Source of the DNA: Nostoc sp. TCL240-02
GTDB lineage: Bacteria > Cyanobacteriota > Cyanobacteriia > Cyanobacteriales > Nostocaceae
Length of the DNA: 64,000 nucleotides
Direction of reading: 5' to 3'
NCBI RefSeq assembly: GCF_013343235.1
Contig: NZ_CP040094.1
Location: 5,079,001-5,143,000 of the forward strand
Positions within the stretch are counted from its first letter, which is position 1. Every line of letters starts with the position of its first letter. The notes under the pieces are model-generated. The model did no database searches. It was not told the DNA's origin and saw only the letters and a list, made by a program, of their open reading frames with translations. A program made the translations under genes and the position numbers. Shown piece after piece: positions 1 through 8,666 of this stretch.

Positions 1-315
1 TTGTTTCATCTTTTGTTGCACTGTTTTACCTATGTCTCTATGGTTAAAAACAAATGTGACTCAAAAATGACAATCATTAGTGATATGTCTTCAAGCGGTA
101 ATATCCATCTCGCCACATTCCGCGATCGCTTCAATTATGCTTTTCAGAGCAAGGTGGGGAGAATGTCAAATTAATCTAGAGAATGATTGACTAATTGTGG
201 GTAATCGTGCCTTGCCTCGATAAGCAGCTAGATTATCTAATAATCACCTAAAATTTGAGATTAGTAGGGATTAGCGAGTAATAAATTATAAAAATCTCTT
301 TTTACTCTTAATTTT
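1..315. other. Gene-free left edge
   Basis: No convincing reading frame is seen in this AT-rich stretch. It carries one cyanobacterial HIP1-like motif near 121 and lies downstream of the leftward membrane-protein gene that ends at 316. Confidence 0.5.
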
Positions 316-744
316 TTAGTACCTACTACTTGGAAAAAGTAGAATATCGATTAATTCACCCACAACCAAACCTAATACTGCTATAACTGTTAAAATCCAG
401 AATGAATCTAGCTTGTTAAAGCCAGAAAAACGCATTTCCAAATCAGCTAAAAGCGTAGTTGCTAAAGGTATGAGAAAAAGCCTTAATAATAGCGACCAAG
501 TTGCTACAAAAGCAATTGATATACTTAAAAATAATATGACAGCTAAAGTTTGAGATCCAAATTCAATTAAACGCTCTAACCAAGAAGTACTCTTTCGCAC
601 AATAACTATAACCATAGCAGCAACAAATGCTCCCACTAACCAAACAATATGATTAGCAGCAAGGTACCATCCCAGGAGAGTGTAAGCTAGCCATAGTAAT
701 ACTAAAGGCATAAAAGGAATCCTGTTAAAAAATTCCACATTCAT
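316..744 (-). CDS. Small four-helix membrane protein, unknown function
   Basis: The 142-residue product has an ATG start at 744 and four strongly hydrophobic stretches (roughly residues 13-28, 33-49, 65-95 and 117-137), which predicts an integral inner- or thylakoid-membrane protein. Short charged loops (RKSTSWLERL and DLEMRF) separate them. No catalytic or binding motif is recognisable and no family name can be given with confidence. It stands alone, followed by no gene in view and preceded by about 1 kb without a clear gene. It is probably a cyanobacterial conserved hypothetical. Confidence 0.65.
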   Translation of the reverse strand: MNVEFFNRIPFMPLVLLWLAYTLLGWYLAANHIVWLVGAFVAAMVIVIVRKSTSWLERLIEFGSQTLAVILFLSISIAFVATWSLLLRLFLIPLATTLLADLEMRFSGFNKLDSFWILTVIAVLGLVVGELIDILLFPSSRY

Positions 745-1738
745 ACTGTCAAGGCTTGTAAAAATACCAAGTTAATATCTTAATTGTAGTCAAAGATACG
801 CTTTTTTTATCCTTTTGATGTATGGGGGAGCGGTGCAATTGCTGTGGGAGTCAGAATTAATTACCCAGACTTGATATGATGCGTAGTTTACCGCCGCAGG
901 CATCGCTTCTAGCTTAAAGTTCAAATAATCAAGCTTATCGAGCAATAAGAATATCTTGATATACGTATGCCTTTTAAATACAAGTTATATTTAAGACAAA
1001 AAAATGAATAGTCTAAGAACAAGAGTACTATATTTTAAAAATACTAACGATATATAAGTAAATGGACTTTGACTCTCAGCTATTTGCCATGAAATTTCAT
1101 AGAGAGATAGTTACGATTCACTGTGTACAACTTTGATAACTGTCCACAATACAGTTGCATGTCTCAAGCTCATGGTAATATTATTTTACTGTCATGAGAT
1201 ATTATTTATACATCAACTTACGACCATGCTGAAACAGCTAGTCAGGCGTGCTACCTCCAAAAAACAAAAAGTTATTCAACCCAGCAAGGAAATCACCAAA
1301 AGCATTAATGTGCAAAGCACGGAGCTTTTGAAACTCTGCTTATATAAGATACTAAAGAGCTAAAAAACCCCTTTTTTAGGAATCATGATAGCCAGCGAAG
1401 AAGGCATAAAAACCTCTTAGCATCGGCAAAAATTTAGACAACAGTAAATATAAAAGTGTTGACGCAATGTCAAGGGTTTTTTGTATACAGAAAAGTAACA
1501 GAAAGCACGTTTTTTGTTGCCAACAAAACATTAAGATTGTGTCTTTTCTTTAGATACTGATTATCTTTGTGCTTAGTTACCTATATATAAAATTCCTATT
1601 TGACTAGTGAAAACTTAAGCGACCTCGATCAAATAAGGCAAACACTTAAATTTGACAAATGGTTTAGGACTGCTAAATCAATCCTGATTTAGTAACGACT
1701 TGATTATTGACAACGTAAGTAAAAGTAACAGGTAAAAC
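745..1738. other. About 1 kb without a supported gene
   Basis: AT-rich intergenic region. A 76-codon open frame at 1133-1363 has a weak start, no recognisable domain and a low-complexity basic tail, so it is not called. Promoters of the flanking genes (leftward at 744, rightward at 1739) should lie at the two ends, but no clear consensus is seen. Confidence 0.4.
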
Positions 1739-2380
1739 ATGAATATCATTGTTCGTTTGATTGGAGCGATCGCTCTCCAAGTGTCTGTATTGGCTGCAAT
1801 GTCTAGCATGGCAATGTCTGCTGACAAGCCACTGCGCCTCCGTATCCAGGAGGCTGCTGCTGTGTCTCAACGGAAAACAACACAGAGGATTTGCTCTTTA
1901 GATCCCATTGAAGATTTATTACCTCCACCACAGACTAAGGCCAATAATTCTTTGCTTTCTTACCTTGCTGAAGAAGGTTTTACTCAAAATAAAGAGGGTT
2001 CTTGGGTCTGTTATGCGAACGATCCGAAAAAGGAAGGGCGTTACTTTACTCTGTTTAAGGTTAAACGAGTTGATAACAGGCTCATAGCAAGTTCCTTTCT
2101 AGATGAGGGCAGTCTGATTCAGGGGCAAGAAAATCGTAGCTTGAACTTCTTTATGATGCTGATCGAGCATCATCTGAATACAACTCAAGAGAACCGCAAA
2201 GGTATACGTAGATATTTAGAAGCCTTCGTTTCTTTAGTAAAGCAAGGGAAGATCAAACCTACACGTCGTGCGTTTCTTTTCGATCAACCAAATCGGGGAA
2301 TGGTCTTATATCACACACTCTCATCAGGAAATCTCAAAGGTACCGGAATCACGATCAACATTTATTTACCTAAGAATTGA
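1739..2380 (+). CDS. Secreted protein, unknown function
   Basis: The 213-residue product starts at ATG 1739 and opens with a classical signal peptide: hydrophobic segment at about residues 4-25 ending in a Ser-Met-Ala-Met-Ser-Ala type cleavage region. The mature part is soluble with two cysteines (ICSLDP and WVCYAND) that could form a disulfide. No family is recognised. It lies 110 bases upstream of another exported protein on the same strand; the gap holds a G-rich degenerate repeat. The two may be co-transcribed, but nothing in the sequence states a shared function. Confidence 0.65.
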   Translation: MNIIVRLIGAIALQVSVLAAMSSMAMSADKPLRLRIQEAAAVSQRKTTQRICSLDPIEDLLPPPQTKANNSLLSYLAEEGFTQNKEGSWVCYANDPKKEGRYFTLFKVKRVDNRLIASSFLDEGSLIQGQENRSLNFFMMLIEHHLNTTQENRKGIRRYLEAFVSLVKQGKIKPTRRAFLFDQPNRGMVLYHTLSSGNLKGTGITINIYLPKN

Positions 2381-2382
2381 AT

Positions 2383-2440
2383 TTGGGAGTGAGGATTGGT
2401 GACTGAGGGTTGGGGACTGGAGATTGGGGAGAAGAACCAA
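2383..2440. repeat. G-rich short degenerate repeat
   Basis: Iterated GGGGACTGG / GAGATTGGGG-type units fill the gap between two exported-protein genes. The same class of repeat recurs at 17.8 kb and inside the RND genes, as is common in heterocystous cyanobacteria. Confidence 0.5.
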
Positions 2441-2490
2441 TACCGAATTCTCAGCCCAATTAAATTGCTGTCGTTTACTGGAGGTGCATC

Positions 2491-3807
2491 TTGCCTAAAT
2501 CAATTTTTCAAAGAATTGCAATATCGAAAGCGGTTCGTTTTGCAATGATCGCATTCTCATCTCTTGCAGTAGGACTTACTACGTGTCAGTCTGCTTTTGC
2601 ACAACTCAATATTGGACGCTATGGTATCCAACAAGGATTAGAGTCTGAGTATCTCCAGTACCAAATCAATAACCAGAATTTGAAGCAGATGCGAGTCATT
2701 CCTGGATGTAATGTGGGATTTGGTCTGACCTGCAATAAAACTGGATCGGTAATCCAACAATTAGTGGAATTAAATGGTGGGAGTACTTATCAAAACCTCC
2801 TGATCCGAGCAGCCGGTGGGGAGAAAAATTTCCAGAATTTCGCTAGCTTTTACGGTAACAATCCCAATCTCACTGCGGTGCCTTACGCCTCTTTTTGGAG
2901 AAACGAATCCCCCGCAATCATGGATAGCTCTCAATACCTTCTTGGACAACATTTTGGTCGCAATCCAGTAGAAGGACTCGGACTGGTAACAAACCAGTTC
3001 TACTGGTCTCCATACTCAGGAGGCAATAACTCGGTCAGCCTCCGTGATGGACTACTAGACTTGAAATTCTCATACGGACGACTGCTGTTTGAAGAAGCCT
3101 CAAAAATTTCTAACATTAAGGAGCAAATTCAATCTTTAGGTCTGTCGCCAGAGATGACGAATTTTTATATAAATAAAATCTCTACAGGCTTGGATGCGTT
3201 GAATTCTGGAGATCCAAACCAACTCGAAAAGAGGGTTTTTGAGCTACTATCCTATCCATACTCCGAAGATGGTGGGGAACTTGGACGACCCAACAACGCG
3301 ATTCCAGAAGAATTCAATCAGCTTTTGGGAGAAGGTATCCCAGGAGATATGTTGGTTAGTGACAGTCCAGTACCGTTGGATGGAGAAACAATAGCCTTTG
3401 ATATCCCTGGCTCTGAGGGAGAAGTCTTTGTAGCAGACAGTCCTGATTCCTTTCCACTCTGGCCATTAGGAATTGGAGCTCTTGTTATAGCGATGATTCT
3501 ATTAATGGATGGCGATAGTTCTTCGGGTCAACCATCTGTTTCTCAAGGAAATACACCTATACCTACACCTACACCTCCACCTACACCTTTGTCTCTCACC
3601 AGCAAAGGCGAATGCGATCTGACTCCTAGTGGTAGTGGCTCCGATCACACACAGATAATTGAGATTCCGTGTAACGTTACTCCTAAACCCCCTACGGAAG
3701 TGAAGAAGGTAGTGGAGCCATCAATGATCAAAGCGCTTGTATTGCTAATTGTTCTACTATACATAGTTAGTTCTAAACATCGGTCTTTAAAAATCCGTAA
3801 TTCATAA
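2491..3807 (+). CDS. Exported protein with PEP-CTERM-like tail, unknown function
   Basis: 438 residues. The start is TTG at 2491, chosen because a strong GGAGGTG ribosome site ends five bases before it and the signal peptide (about residues 12-38, ending AFA) follows at once. The mature part is rich in Asn, Ser and Gly and has no recognised domain. A hydrophobic segment near residues 322-340 is followed by a Thr-Pro repeat linker. The C-terminus reads VEPSMIK, then about 15 hydrophobic residues, then a basic tail (KHRSLKIR). This layout resembles a PEP-CTERM exosortase sorting signal with VEP in place of PEP, so surface delivery is plausible but inferred. Confidence 0.65.
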   Translation: MPKSIFQRIAISKAVRFAMIAFSSLAVGLTTCQSAFAQLNIGRYGIQQGLESEYLQYQINNQNLKQMRVIPGCNVGFGLTCNKTGSVIQQLVELNGGSTYQNLLIRAAGGEKNFQNFASFYGNNPNLTAVPYASFWRNESPAIMDSSQYLLGQHFGRNPVEGLGLVTNQFYWSPYSGGNNSVSLRDGLLDLKFSYGRLLFEEASKISNIKEQIQSLGLSPEMTNFYINKISTGLDALNSGDPNQLEKRVFELLSYPYSEDGGELGRPNNAIPEEFNQLLGEGIPGDMLVSDSPVPLDGETIAFDIPGSEGEVFVADSPDSFPLWPLGIGALVIAMILLMDGDSSSGQPSVSQGNTPIPTPTPPPTPLSLTSKGECDLTPSGSGSDHTQIIEIPCNVTPKPPTEVKKVVEPSMIKALVLLIVLLYIVSSKHRSLKIRNS

Positions 3808-4008
3808 TTAGACATCTGGTAAAAAACGTGAGTTCGACGACTCATTTAGTAACCGCCTAATTAGCGTAAATATTGAAACCTCTCCCTAGTTTTACTACGC
3901 AAAACCGTCCCTCTTCGAGTCGGAGAGGGAGAGATTTGAACTTGCGTTCAAGGCAGGGAATCGAACTCACGTTAAAAAAGAATGTAGATGCATAGCAGTG
4001 CTATAAAG

Positions 4009-4032
4009 AAAGCTACCTCTAGAGGTAGCTTT
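4009..4032. terminator. Symmetric hairpin between convergent genes
   Basis: AAAGCTACCTC and GAGGTAGCTTT form a perfect 11-bp stem with a two-base loop. It sits between the rightward gene ending at 3807 and the leftward sod gene ending at 4075 and may serve both; T-tracts are short. Confidence 0.6.
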
Positions 4033-4074
4033 ATAAAGATTTCCATAAGCGGTTTGATATCCCTGATGGTATTG

Positions 4075-4872
4075 CTAACGAGGCTGTTGTGATGAAAGTT
4101 GCGATCGCCTGTTAATCTGGGGCCAATTCACAACATTCCACCAATTATTCAAATACTCAGCCCGACGGTTGCGATATTTAAGGTAATAAGCATGTTCCCA
4201 TAGATCGTTACCCATAATCGGATAGAAACCATCCATAATTGGGTTATCCTGATTTGCTGTAGTTACAATCTGGAGTTGATTTTGAGGATTGCGTACTAGC
4301 CAAACCCAACCACTACCAAAACGAGCGGCACCTGCTGCGTTAAACTGTTTTTTAAAGGCATCAAAACTGCCAAAAGTTTGGTTAATTTCTTGAGCGATCG
4401 CTCCTGTTGGTTGTCCACCACTGTCGGGACTCATCAGTTGCCAAAAAATCGTGTGGTTGAGATGACCACCACCGTTATTACGTACCTTTGTCCGAATATC
4501 TTCAGGTACACTGTTCAAATCCACTAATAAACCTTCAACACTTCTTTTTTGCAAATCCGGGTACTGCTTTAATGCATCATTTAAGTTCTTGACGTAGCTA
4601 GCGTGGTGTGCGTCATGATGCAACTTCATCGTTTCAGCATCAATAGCTTTTCCTAATGCCCCATAACCATAAGGCAATGGTGGTAGCTGTGCAGGGAAAG
4701 CGCTTAGTGCCCTATTAGGATAAGCTACAGGGGAAAATGACCTAGCAGGCGTTGGTGTTGGTGTTGAAGATTGTGCCTCAGCTATTAGTACTGGTTGATG
4801 AGAAATTGCCAGAATTGCCAGCACAATTGTTGTGAAGAAAAAAACTATTTTTTTTCGCGAAAATCTTATCAT
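4075..4872 (-). CDS. sodA: Membrane-anchored Mn/Fe superoxide dismutase
   Basis: The enzyme converts superoxide to peroxide and oxygen. The 265-residue protein starts at ATG 4872. Residues about 8-32 form a hydrophobic signal or anchor, followed by a Thr-Pro linker (STPTPTPAR), so the enzyme acts outside the cytoplasm, as known for the MnSOD of Nostoc-type cyanobacteria. The metal ligands are visible: His in [12 protein letters not shown], His in [11 protein letters not shown], and Asp/His in the C-terminal [14 protein letters not shown] region. The GGG before HLNH and the Gln-rich C-terminal half favour the Mn form over Fe, but metal choice cannot be proved here. It is monocistronic, ending at a hairpin. 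Confidence 0.9.
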   Translation of the reverse strand: MIRFSRKKIVFFFTTIVLAILAISHQPVLIAEAQSSTPTPTPARSFSPVAYPNRALSAFPAQLPPLPYGYGALGKAIDAETMKLHHDAHHASYVKNLNDALKQYPDLQKRSVEGLLVDLNSVPEDIRTKVRNNGGGHLNHTIFWQLMSPDSGGQPTGAIAQEINQTFGSFDAFKKQFNAAGAARFGSGWVWLVRNPQNQLQIVTTANQDNPIMDGFYPIMGNDLWEHAYYLKYRNRRAEYLNNWWNVVNWPQINRRSQLSSQQPR

Positions 4873-4893
4873 GAATTGTAGCCTCAAAATCAA

Positions 4894-5549
4894 TATTATT
4901 GGCTTGCAATCTGATGAGAGACTATTCTTTGATAGCCCACTTGACCCAGATATATATATTACTCTATCAGGTAATTAGAGCAAAAAAATATCAAAATAAT
5001 AGAATTAATAACTACAAGTGTATGGGGCTATTTAACGCGCCCCAAAATCTCTATTGCCAGCGAAAATTCTCTAATAAATAAATTTCTAATACAACTATCA
5101 TTGCATTCAAGATTTTTATAAAAAAATAACTGGAAAGTGATACAGCTTTAATGTCTAGAAAATTTTAAAAATATTTTTATATTTATCCTAACATAGAAAT
5201 ATCCAGTTATAAGTCCATTCTCTAATTTCTTCCCTTGGGTATATAACTTAAAATAACAAGCAAAACTCTTGGCAGATATAGGCTAAGTCTTATTTTGCTA
5301 AACCTATAATTAAACCATTGTAAACATTAAAATATGTGCTACTGACAGTTGTGTAGTGATTGTTAGTTAATTAAAATACACATGAAACAATCTAATCCAT
5401 ACATACCCTTATTGTTCAAAGCTTTTGATATTTACATATCTACTATGAACAAATATGGATAATTTTTAAGTTTGTTATGGTTCTAAATTTCTAGTTAACC
5501 GACTATCAAAAATCAAGTTAGTAAATACATATAGGAAAAGGTAAATAAT
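4894..5549. other. AT-rich gap
   Basis: About 650 bases between divergently arranged genes. No supported gene; a short open frame at 4899-5081 lacks any feature of a real protein. Upstream regions of sodA and of the small Cys-motif protein lie here. Confidence 0.4.
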
Positions 5550-5939
5550 ATGTATCACGATCTAAGTTTGCAAAAAACTGTAGTAGCCAATAGGAATTTA
5601 CATCAAGGAAACTTGAGTGAAGCAAGAAATGAACAAGCACAAACACATGAATTAAGCATCCCCGATCTAGCGATATCCTTATCTCCTGTTGGCTTTCTAA
5701 TTGGTTGGGTAGTTTTTTTTCTAATATTGCAAAAAATCCGGGCATTTTTAGATGATAAAATGGTTATCTCTATTAACGGCTTACACAAACTTCCTTGTAA
5801 AAAGTGCCGATTTTATTCAAATAATCATTATCTAAAATGTGCAGTCAATCCTTCTATTGTTCTTACCGGAGAAGCTATGAATTGTTCTGAATACTCACCC
5901 AATAGCAAAAAAGGTTCCTCTAAAAATCCTTTTGACTAG
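5550..5939 (+). CDS. Small membrane protein with C-terminal Cys motif
   Basis: 129 residues, ATG start with AGGAAAAGG upstream. One transmembrane segment lies near residues 47-66 (VGFLIGWVVFFLIL). The cytosolic or lumenal C-terminus carries a CKKC pair, then RFYSNNHYLKC, a VNP turn and a final NCSEYSP. Such spaced cysteines suggest metal or cluster binding or disulfides. The motif looks conserved in cyanobacterial hypotheticals, but no function is known to me. The neighbour on the right is a convergent exonuclease gene. Confidence 0.65.
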   Translation: MYHDLSLQKTVVANRNLHQGNLSEARNEQAQTHELSIPDLAISLSPVGFLIGWVVFFLILQKIRAFLDDKMVISINGLHKLPCKKCRFYSNNHYLKCAVNPSIVLTGEAMNCSEYSPNSKKGSSKNPFD

Positions 5940-6018
5940 AAATAATTTTGTAGCAACAATTTTCGTAATCAACCGCAACATTTTAAAATGGTATGTTACG
6001 AATTTTCCATTATTCAGT

Positions 6019-6576
6019 TTATTTTGTGCTTTTAATCTGTCTGTAGATAGATGCAATATTGTGAGCATCATCAATGCCTCGATGATGTATACCTTTCAAT
6101 TTTATCCCTAGCTCATTAAGAGCTTGTGCCATACCAAATTTTTTAGATACGCCAAGATATTCTGAAAATTCCTCTTTGATATTTATGTGTTCTGAAGTAA
6201 AAGGATAAGGAAAATTATGAAATGCACAATCTTGAATAAATTGCTTTTTGTCATAATTACCCCAAGAACAAAAAATATGATTGGGAAATGAATAAATCCA
6301 TTCTTTAAATCCAGAAACTACCTCAATGAATTTTGATGCTTCATCAACATCTTGCTGCCGAATACTAGTCAGTTGGGTACAAAAATCTGTCAGTTGTGGA
6401 TGTCTCACAGGTTGGATGAATTGCTGAAACTCAGAATCAATTTCCCATGTTGCTCGATTGAGCATCACCGCACCAATTTCAATGATTTCCATTTCGTGAC
6501 GAGGAATAGTCTTCTTGTCACAGCACGTAGCCTCCAGATCGACTATCAAATAATAGTGGGATATTTTAGTTTGCAT
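6019..6576 (-). CDS. DEDDh-type 3'-5' exonuclease (ERI1/RNase T-like)
   Basis: 185 residues, ATG start at 6576. The three exonuclease motifs are present: ExoI in VDLEATCC followed by EIIEIGAV (Asp and Glu metal ligands), ExoII in SWGNYDKKQF (Asp), and ExoIII in HRGIDDAHNI (His-x4-Asp). The order and spacing match the DEDDh superfamily, closest to the ERI1/KapD-like inhibitor-of-RNAi group that trims RNA or DNA 3' ends. It stands alone on the minus strand. Substrate cannot be told from sequence. Confidence 0.85.
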   Translation of the reverse strand: MQTKISHYYLIVDLEATCCDKKTIPRHEMEIIEIGAVMLNRATWEIDSEFQQFIQPVRHPQLTDFCTQLTSIRQQDVDEASKFIEVVSGFKEWIYSFPNHIFCSWGNYDKKQFIQDCAFHNFPYPFTSEHINIKEEFSEYLGVSKKFGMAQALNELGIKLKGIHHRGIDDAHNIASIYRQIKSTK

Positions 6577-6786
6577 ATTAGGGAAGAAATACTGAGAACA
6601 AATAATGGTGATTATTTATACTTAGTTTTAAAGGTTACGCAGTATATTACACAAGTAGTGTTTGTACGCTAATTGTATTAAGTATACTACAAAATCGTAA
6701 TGCTTCCAGCTTTTTATCTATTTGCGCCACAACCCCTTGTAGGATTTCACATCTATATGCGACTACTATACTTAGAGAAAGGAAAT

Positions 6787-7275
6787 TTAGATTGATGAAA
6801 AAGGTTTAATCCAACGTAGTTTGATCGCAAGATCAAGAGCGATCGCAGCAAACGCAAACCACAATAAACTTTCTACCGCTAATACTAAAAAAGACCAAAT
6901 TGTGGTAATCGAATTCAACCCAAGCTCTATCTGAGTCAATCCCCGCACCAAACCAAAGGCCAGAACCCCACCAGCCTTAAGTTGAGGATTTTTATCTGAG
7001 CGGATGATATAGCGGTAAGTGACACCAAATAGTAAGCCACTAAAAGTTGCGATGCCGCAACTGGCGGCAAGCTTTGCTAACGCAACACTCATCCACAAGT
7101 GCCAGTTAATATCACTGTGCAGACTTGCAAGGATATGAAAATACTTCGCTAGTACAAAAGTATTTAAAAGACTGAGAAGTACAAAAGCAAAACACACAGA
7201 GAAACCTCCAACTATTCCAGCTTTGAGGGATTCTATGCGTTCTGCCATTAATTGAGGATCTAAAATTGGATTCAC
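6787..7275 (-). CDS. Four-helix membrane protein, unknown function
   Basis: 162 residues reading from GTG 7275; an ATG at 7248 (MAERIESLKAG) is an equally likely start. Four hydrophobic spans (about residues 19-42, 60-85, 103-115 and 126-150) predict an integral membrane protein. It resembles conserved cyanobacterial hypotheticals of this length but no named family is recognised. It lies about 100 bases downstream of a histidine kinase gene on the same strand, so read-through co-transcription is possible. Confidence 0.6.
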   Translation of the reverse strand: MNPILDPQLMAERIESLKAGIVGGFSVCFAFVLLSLLNTFVLAKYFHILASLHSDINWHLWMSVALAKLAASCGIATFSGLLFGVTYRYIIRSDKNPQLKAGGVLAFGLVRGLTQIELGLNSITTIWSFLVLAVESLLWFAFAAIALDLAIKLRWIKPFSSI

Positions 7276-7370
7276 TCTAGTATAGAAATTAGTGATTAAG
7301 TATTGGATAAATTTTTCCTTATCTCCAGTATGATAAATACTAGAGCAACTTTGTAATTAATCAAATGCTT

Positions 7371-8636
7371 CTATTTTATGGGGATTTTGATGATAAACTC
7401 GGTTCCCTTACCTGGTTGAGAATTTACATCTAATACACCTTTGTGTTTCTCTACAACTATTTCATAAGCGATTGACAAGCCAAGTCCAGTGCCTTTACCA
7501 ACGGTTTTTGTGGTAAACAACGGCTCAAACAAGCGTTGCTTAAGCCGTTCAGGAATACCAATTCCGTTATCAGCAATCCGAATTATAACCAATTGTTCAG
7601 AATCTATTTCTGTTGCAATTTTAATCTCAGGAATTAGATTGCTCATTTTGCCTTGGATTATAGCTTCATCAAGGGCATCAATTGCATTTGCCAGAATGTT
7701 CATAAATACTTGATTCATCTGCCCTAAATAGCAGTTTACCTCTGGTAATACTCCATAAGTTTTAATAACTTCAATTCCGGGACGATCACCGTTAGCTTTG
7801 AGGCGGTGTTGCAAAATCATTAGTGTACTATCTAGTCCTTGGTGCAAATCAGCAGGTATTTTTGTATCACTATCCGAGCGAGAGAAGTTGCGGAGTGAAT
7901 TAGAAAGGTTTTGAATTCGTTCACTTCCTAGCTGGAGCGAGTTCACAATTTTTACCATATCTTCGAGAACGAAGTTCAAATCCAATTTTTCAATAGCAGT
8001 GGTAATTTTGGCTGTTGGGTTGGGATACTCTTGTTCATACAGTAGGAGCAACTCGGTTACTCCTGCAATGTATTCTTCCAAAGGTGGAATGTTGCTGGAA
8101 ATAAAATTGATGGGGTTGTTGATTTCATGGCCAATACCAGCAATTAACTCTCCGAGTGTTGAGAGTTTTTCTTGCTGTACCAGTTGGACTTGGGCTTGTT
8201 GCAAAGCCTTGGTGCGATCGCTAACTTGTTGTTCCAAAGATTCAGTCAATTTTTTGAGTTGCAAATGTACGCGCACTCTAGCAATGACTTCCTCTTGGGC
8301 AAAGGGTTTCGGGATATAATCTACTGCACCAAGAGAAAATCCCTTGGTTTTGCTTTCCGTATCTGCTAAGGCAGTGGTGAAAATAATCGGAATGTTTTGG
8401 GTGACAGGATTGGCTTTGAGACGACGGCAAGTCTCAAATCCATCAATACCGGGCATTTGGACATCCAGCAAAATCAACTCTGGTTGATTGCGTTCAGCCT
8501 GAACGATCGCAGTTTCTCCATCAACTGCAACACGAAAACGAAAACCTTCACTATTGAGCGCTGCACATAGGACAGATAAATTTGTCGGATTATCATCCAC
8601 AATTAAAATAAATCCGTTATTTGGGGGTTTGATCAT
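7371..8636 (-). CDS. Response regulator-histidine kinase (REC-HisKA-HATPase)
   Basis: 421 residues. An N-terminal receiver domain (residues 9-125) has the acidic pair after ILIVDD, the phospho-acceptor Asp in LILLDVQMPG and Lys in YIPKPF. A coiled coil leads to the histidine-kinase H-box (GIGHEINNPINF), then an ATPase with the N-box (NAIDAL), DNGIGIP and GKGTGLGLS glycine boxes. All catalytic residues are present. This REC-first layout is common in cyanobacteria and suits a relay step. It begins 30 bases after the ethylene-receptor-like kinase, almost certainly as its operon partner. Confidence 0.9.
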   Translation of the reverse strand: MIKPPNNGFILIVDDNPTNLSVLCAALNSEGFRFRVAVDGETAIVQAERNQPELILLDVQMPGIDGFETCRRLKANPVTQNIPIIFTTALADTESKTKGFSLGAVDYIPKPFAQEEVIARVRVHLQLKKLTESLEQQVSDRTKALQQAQVQLVQQEKLSTLGELIAGIGHEINNPINFISSNIPPLEEYIAGVTELLLLYEQEYPNPTAKITTAIEKLDLNFVLEDMVKIVNSLQLGSERIQNLSNSLRNFSRSDSDTKIPADLHQGLDSTLMILQHRLKANGDRPGIEVIKTYGVLPEVNCYLGQMNQVFMNILANAIDALDEAIIQGKMSNLIPEIKIATEIDSEQLVIIRIADNGIGIPERLKQRLFEPLFTTKTVGKGTGLGLSIAYEIVVEKHKGVLDVNSQPGKGTEFIIKIPIK

Positions 8637-8666
8637 GATGAATTTAAAATGGGAATTTAACTAAAA

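Noticed and set aside
1133..1363. 76-codon frame in the left gap
   Set aside because: No ribosome site or recognisable sequence; composition looks like intergenic DNA.
4873..4893. Upstream ATT start for sodA
   Set aside because: ATG 4872 directly precedes the signal/anchor segment and is the normal codon.
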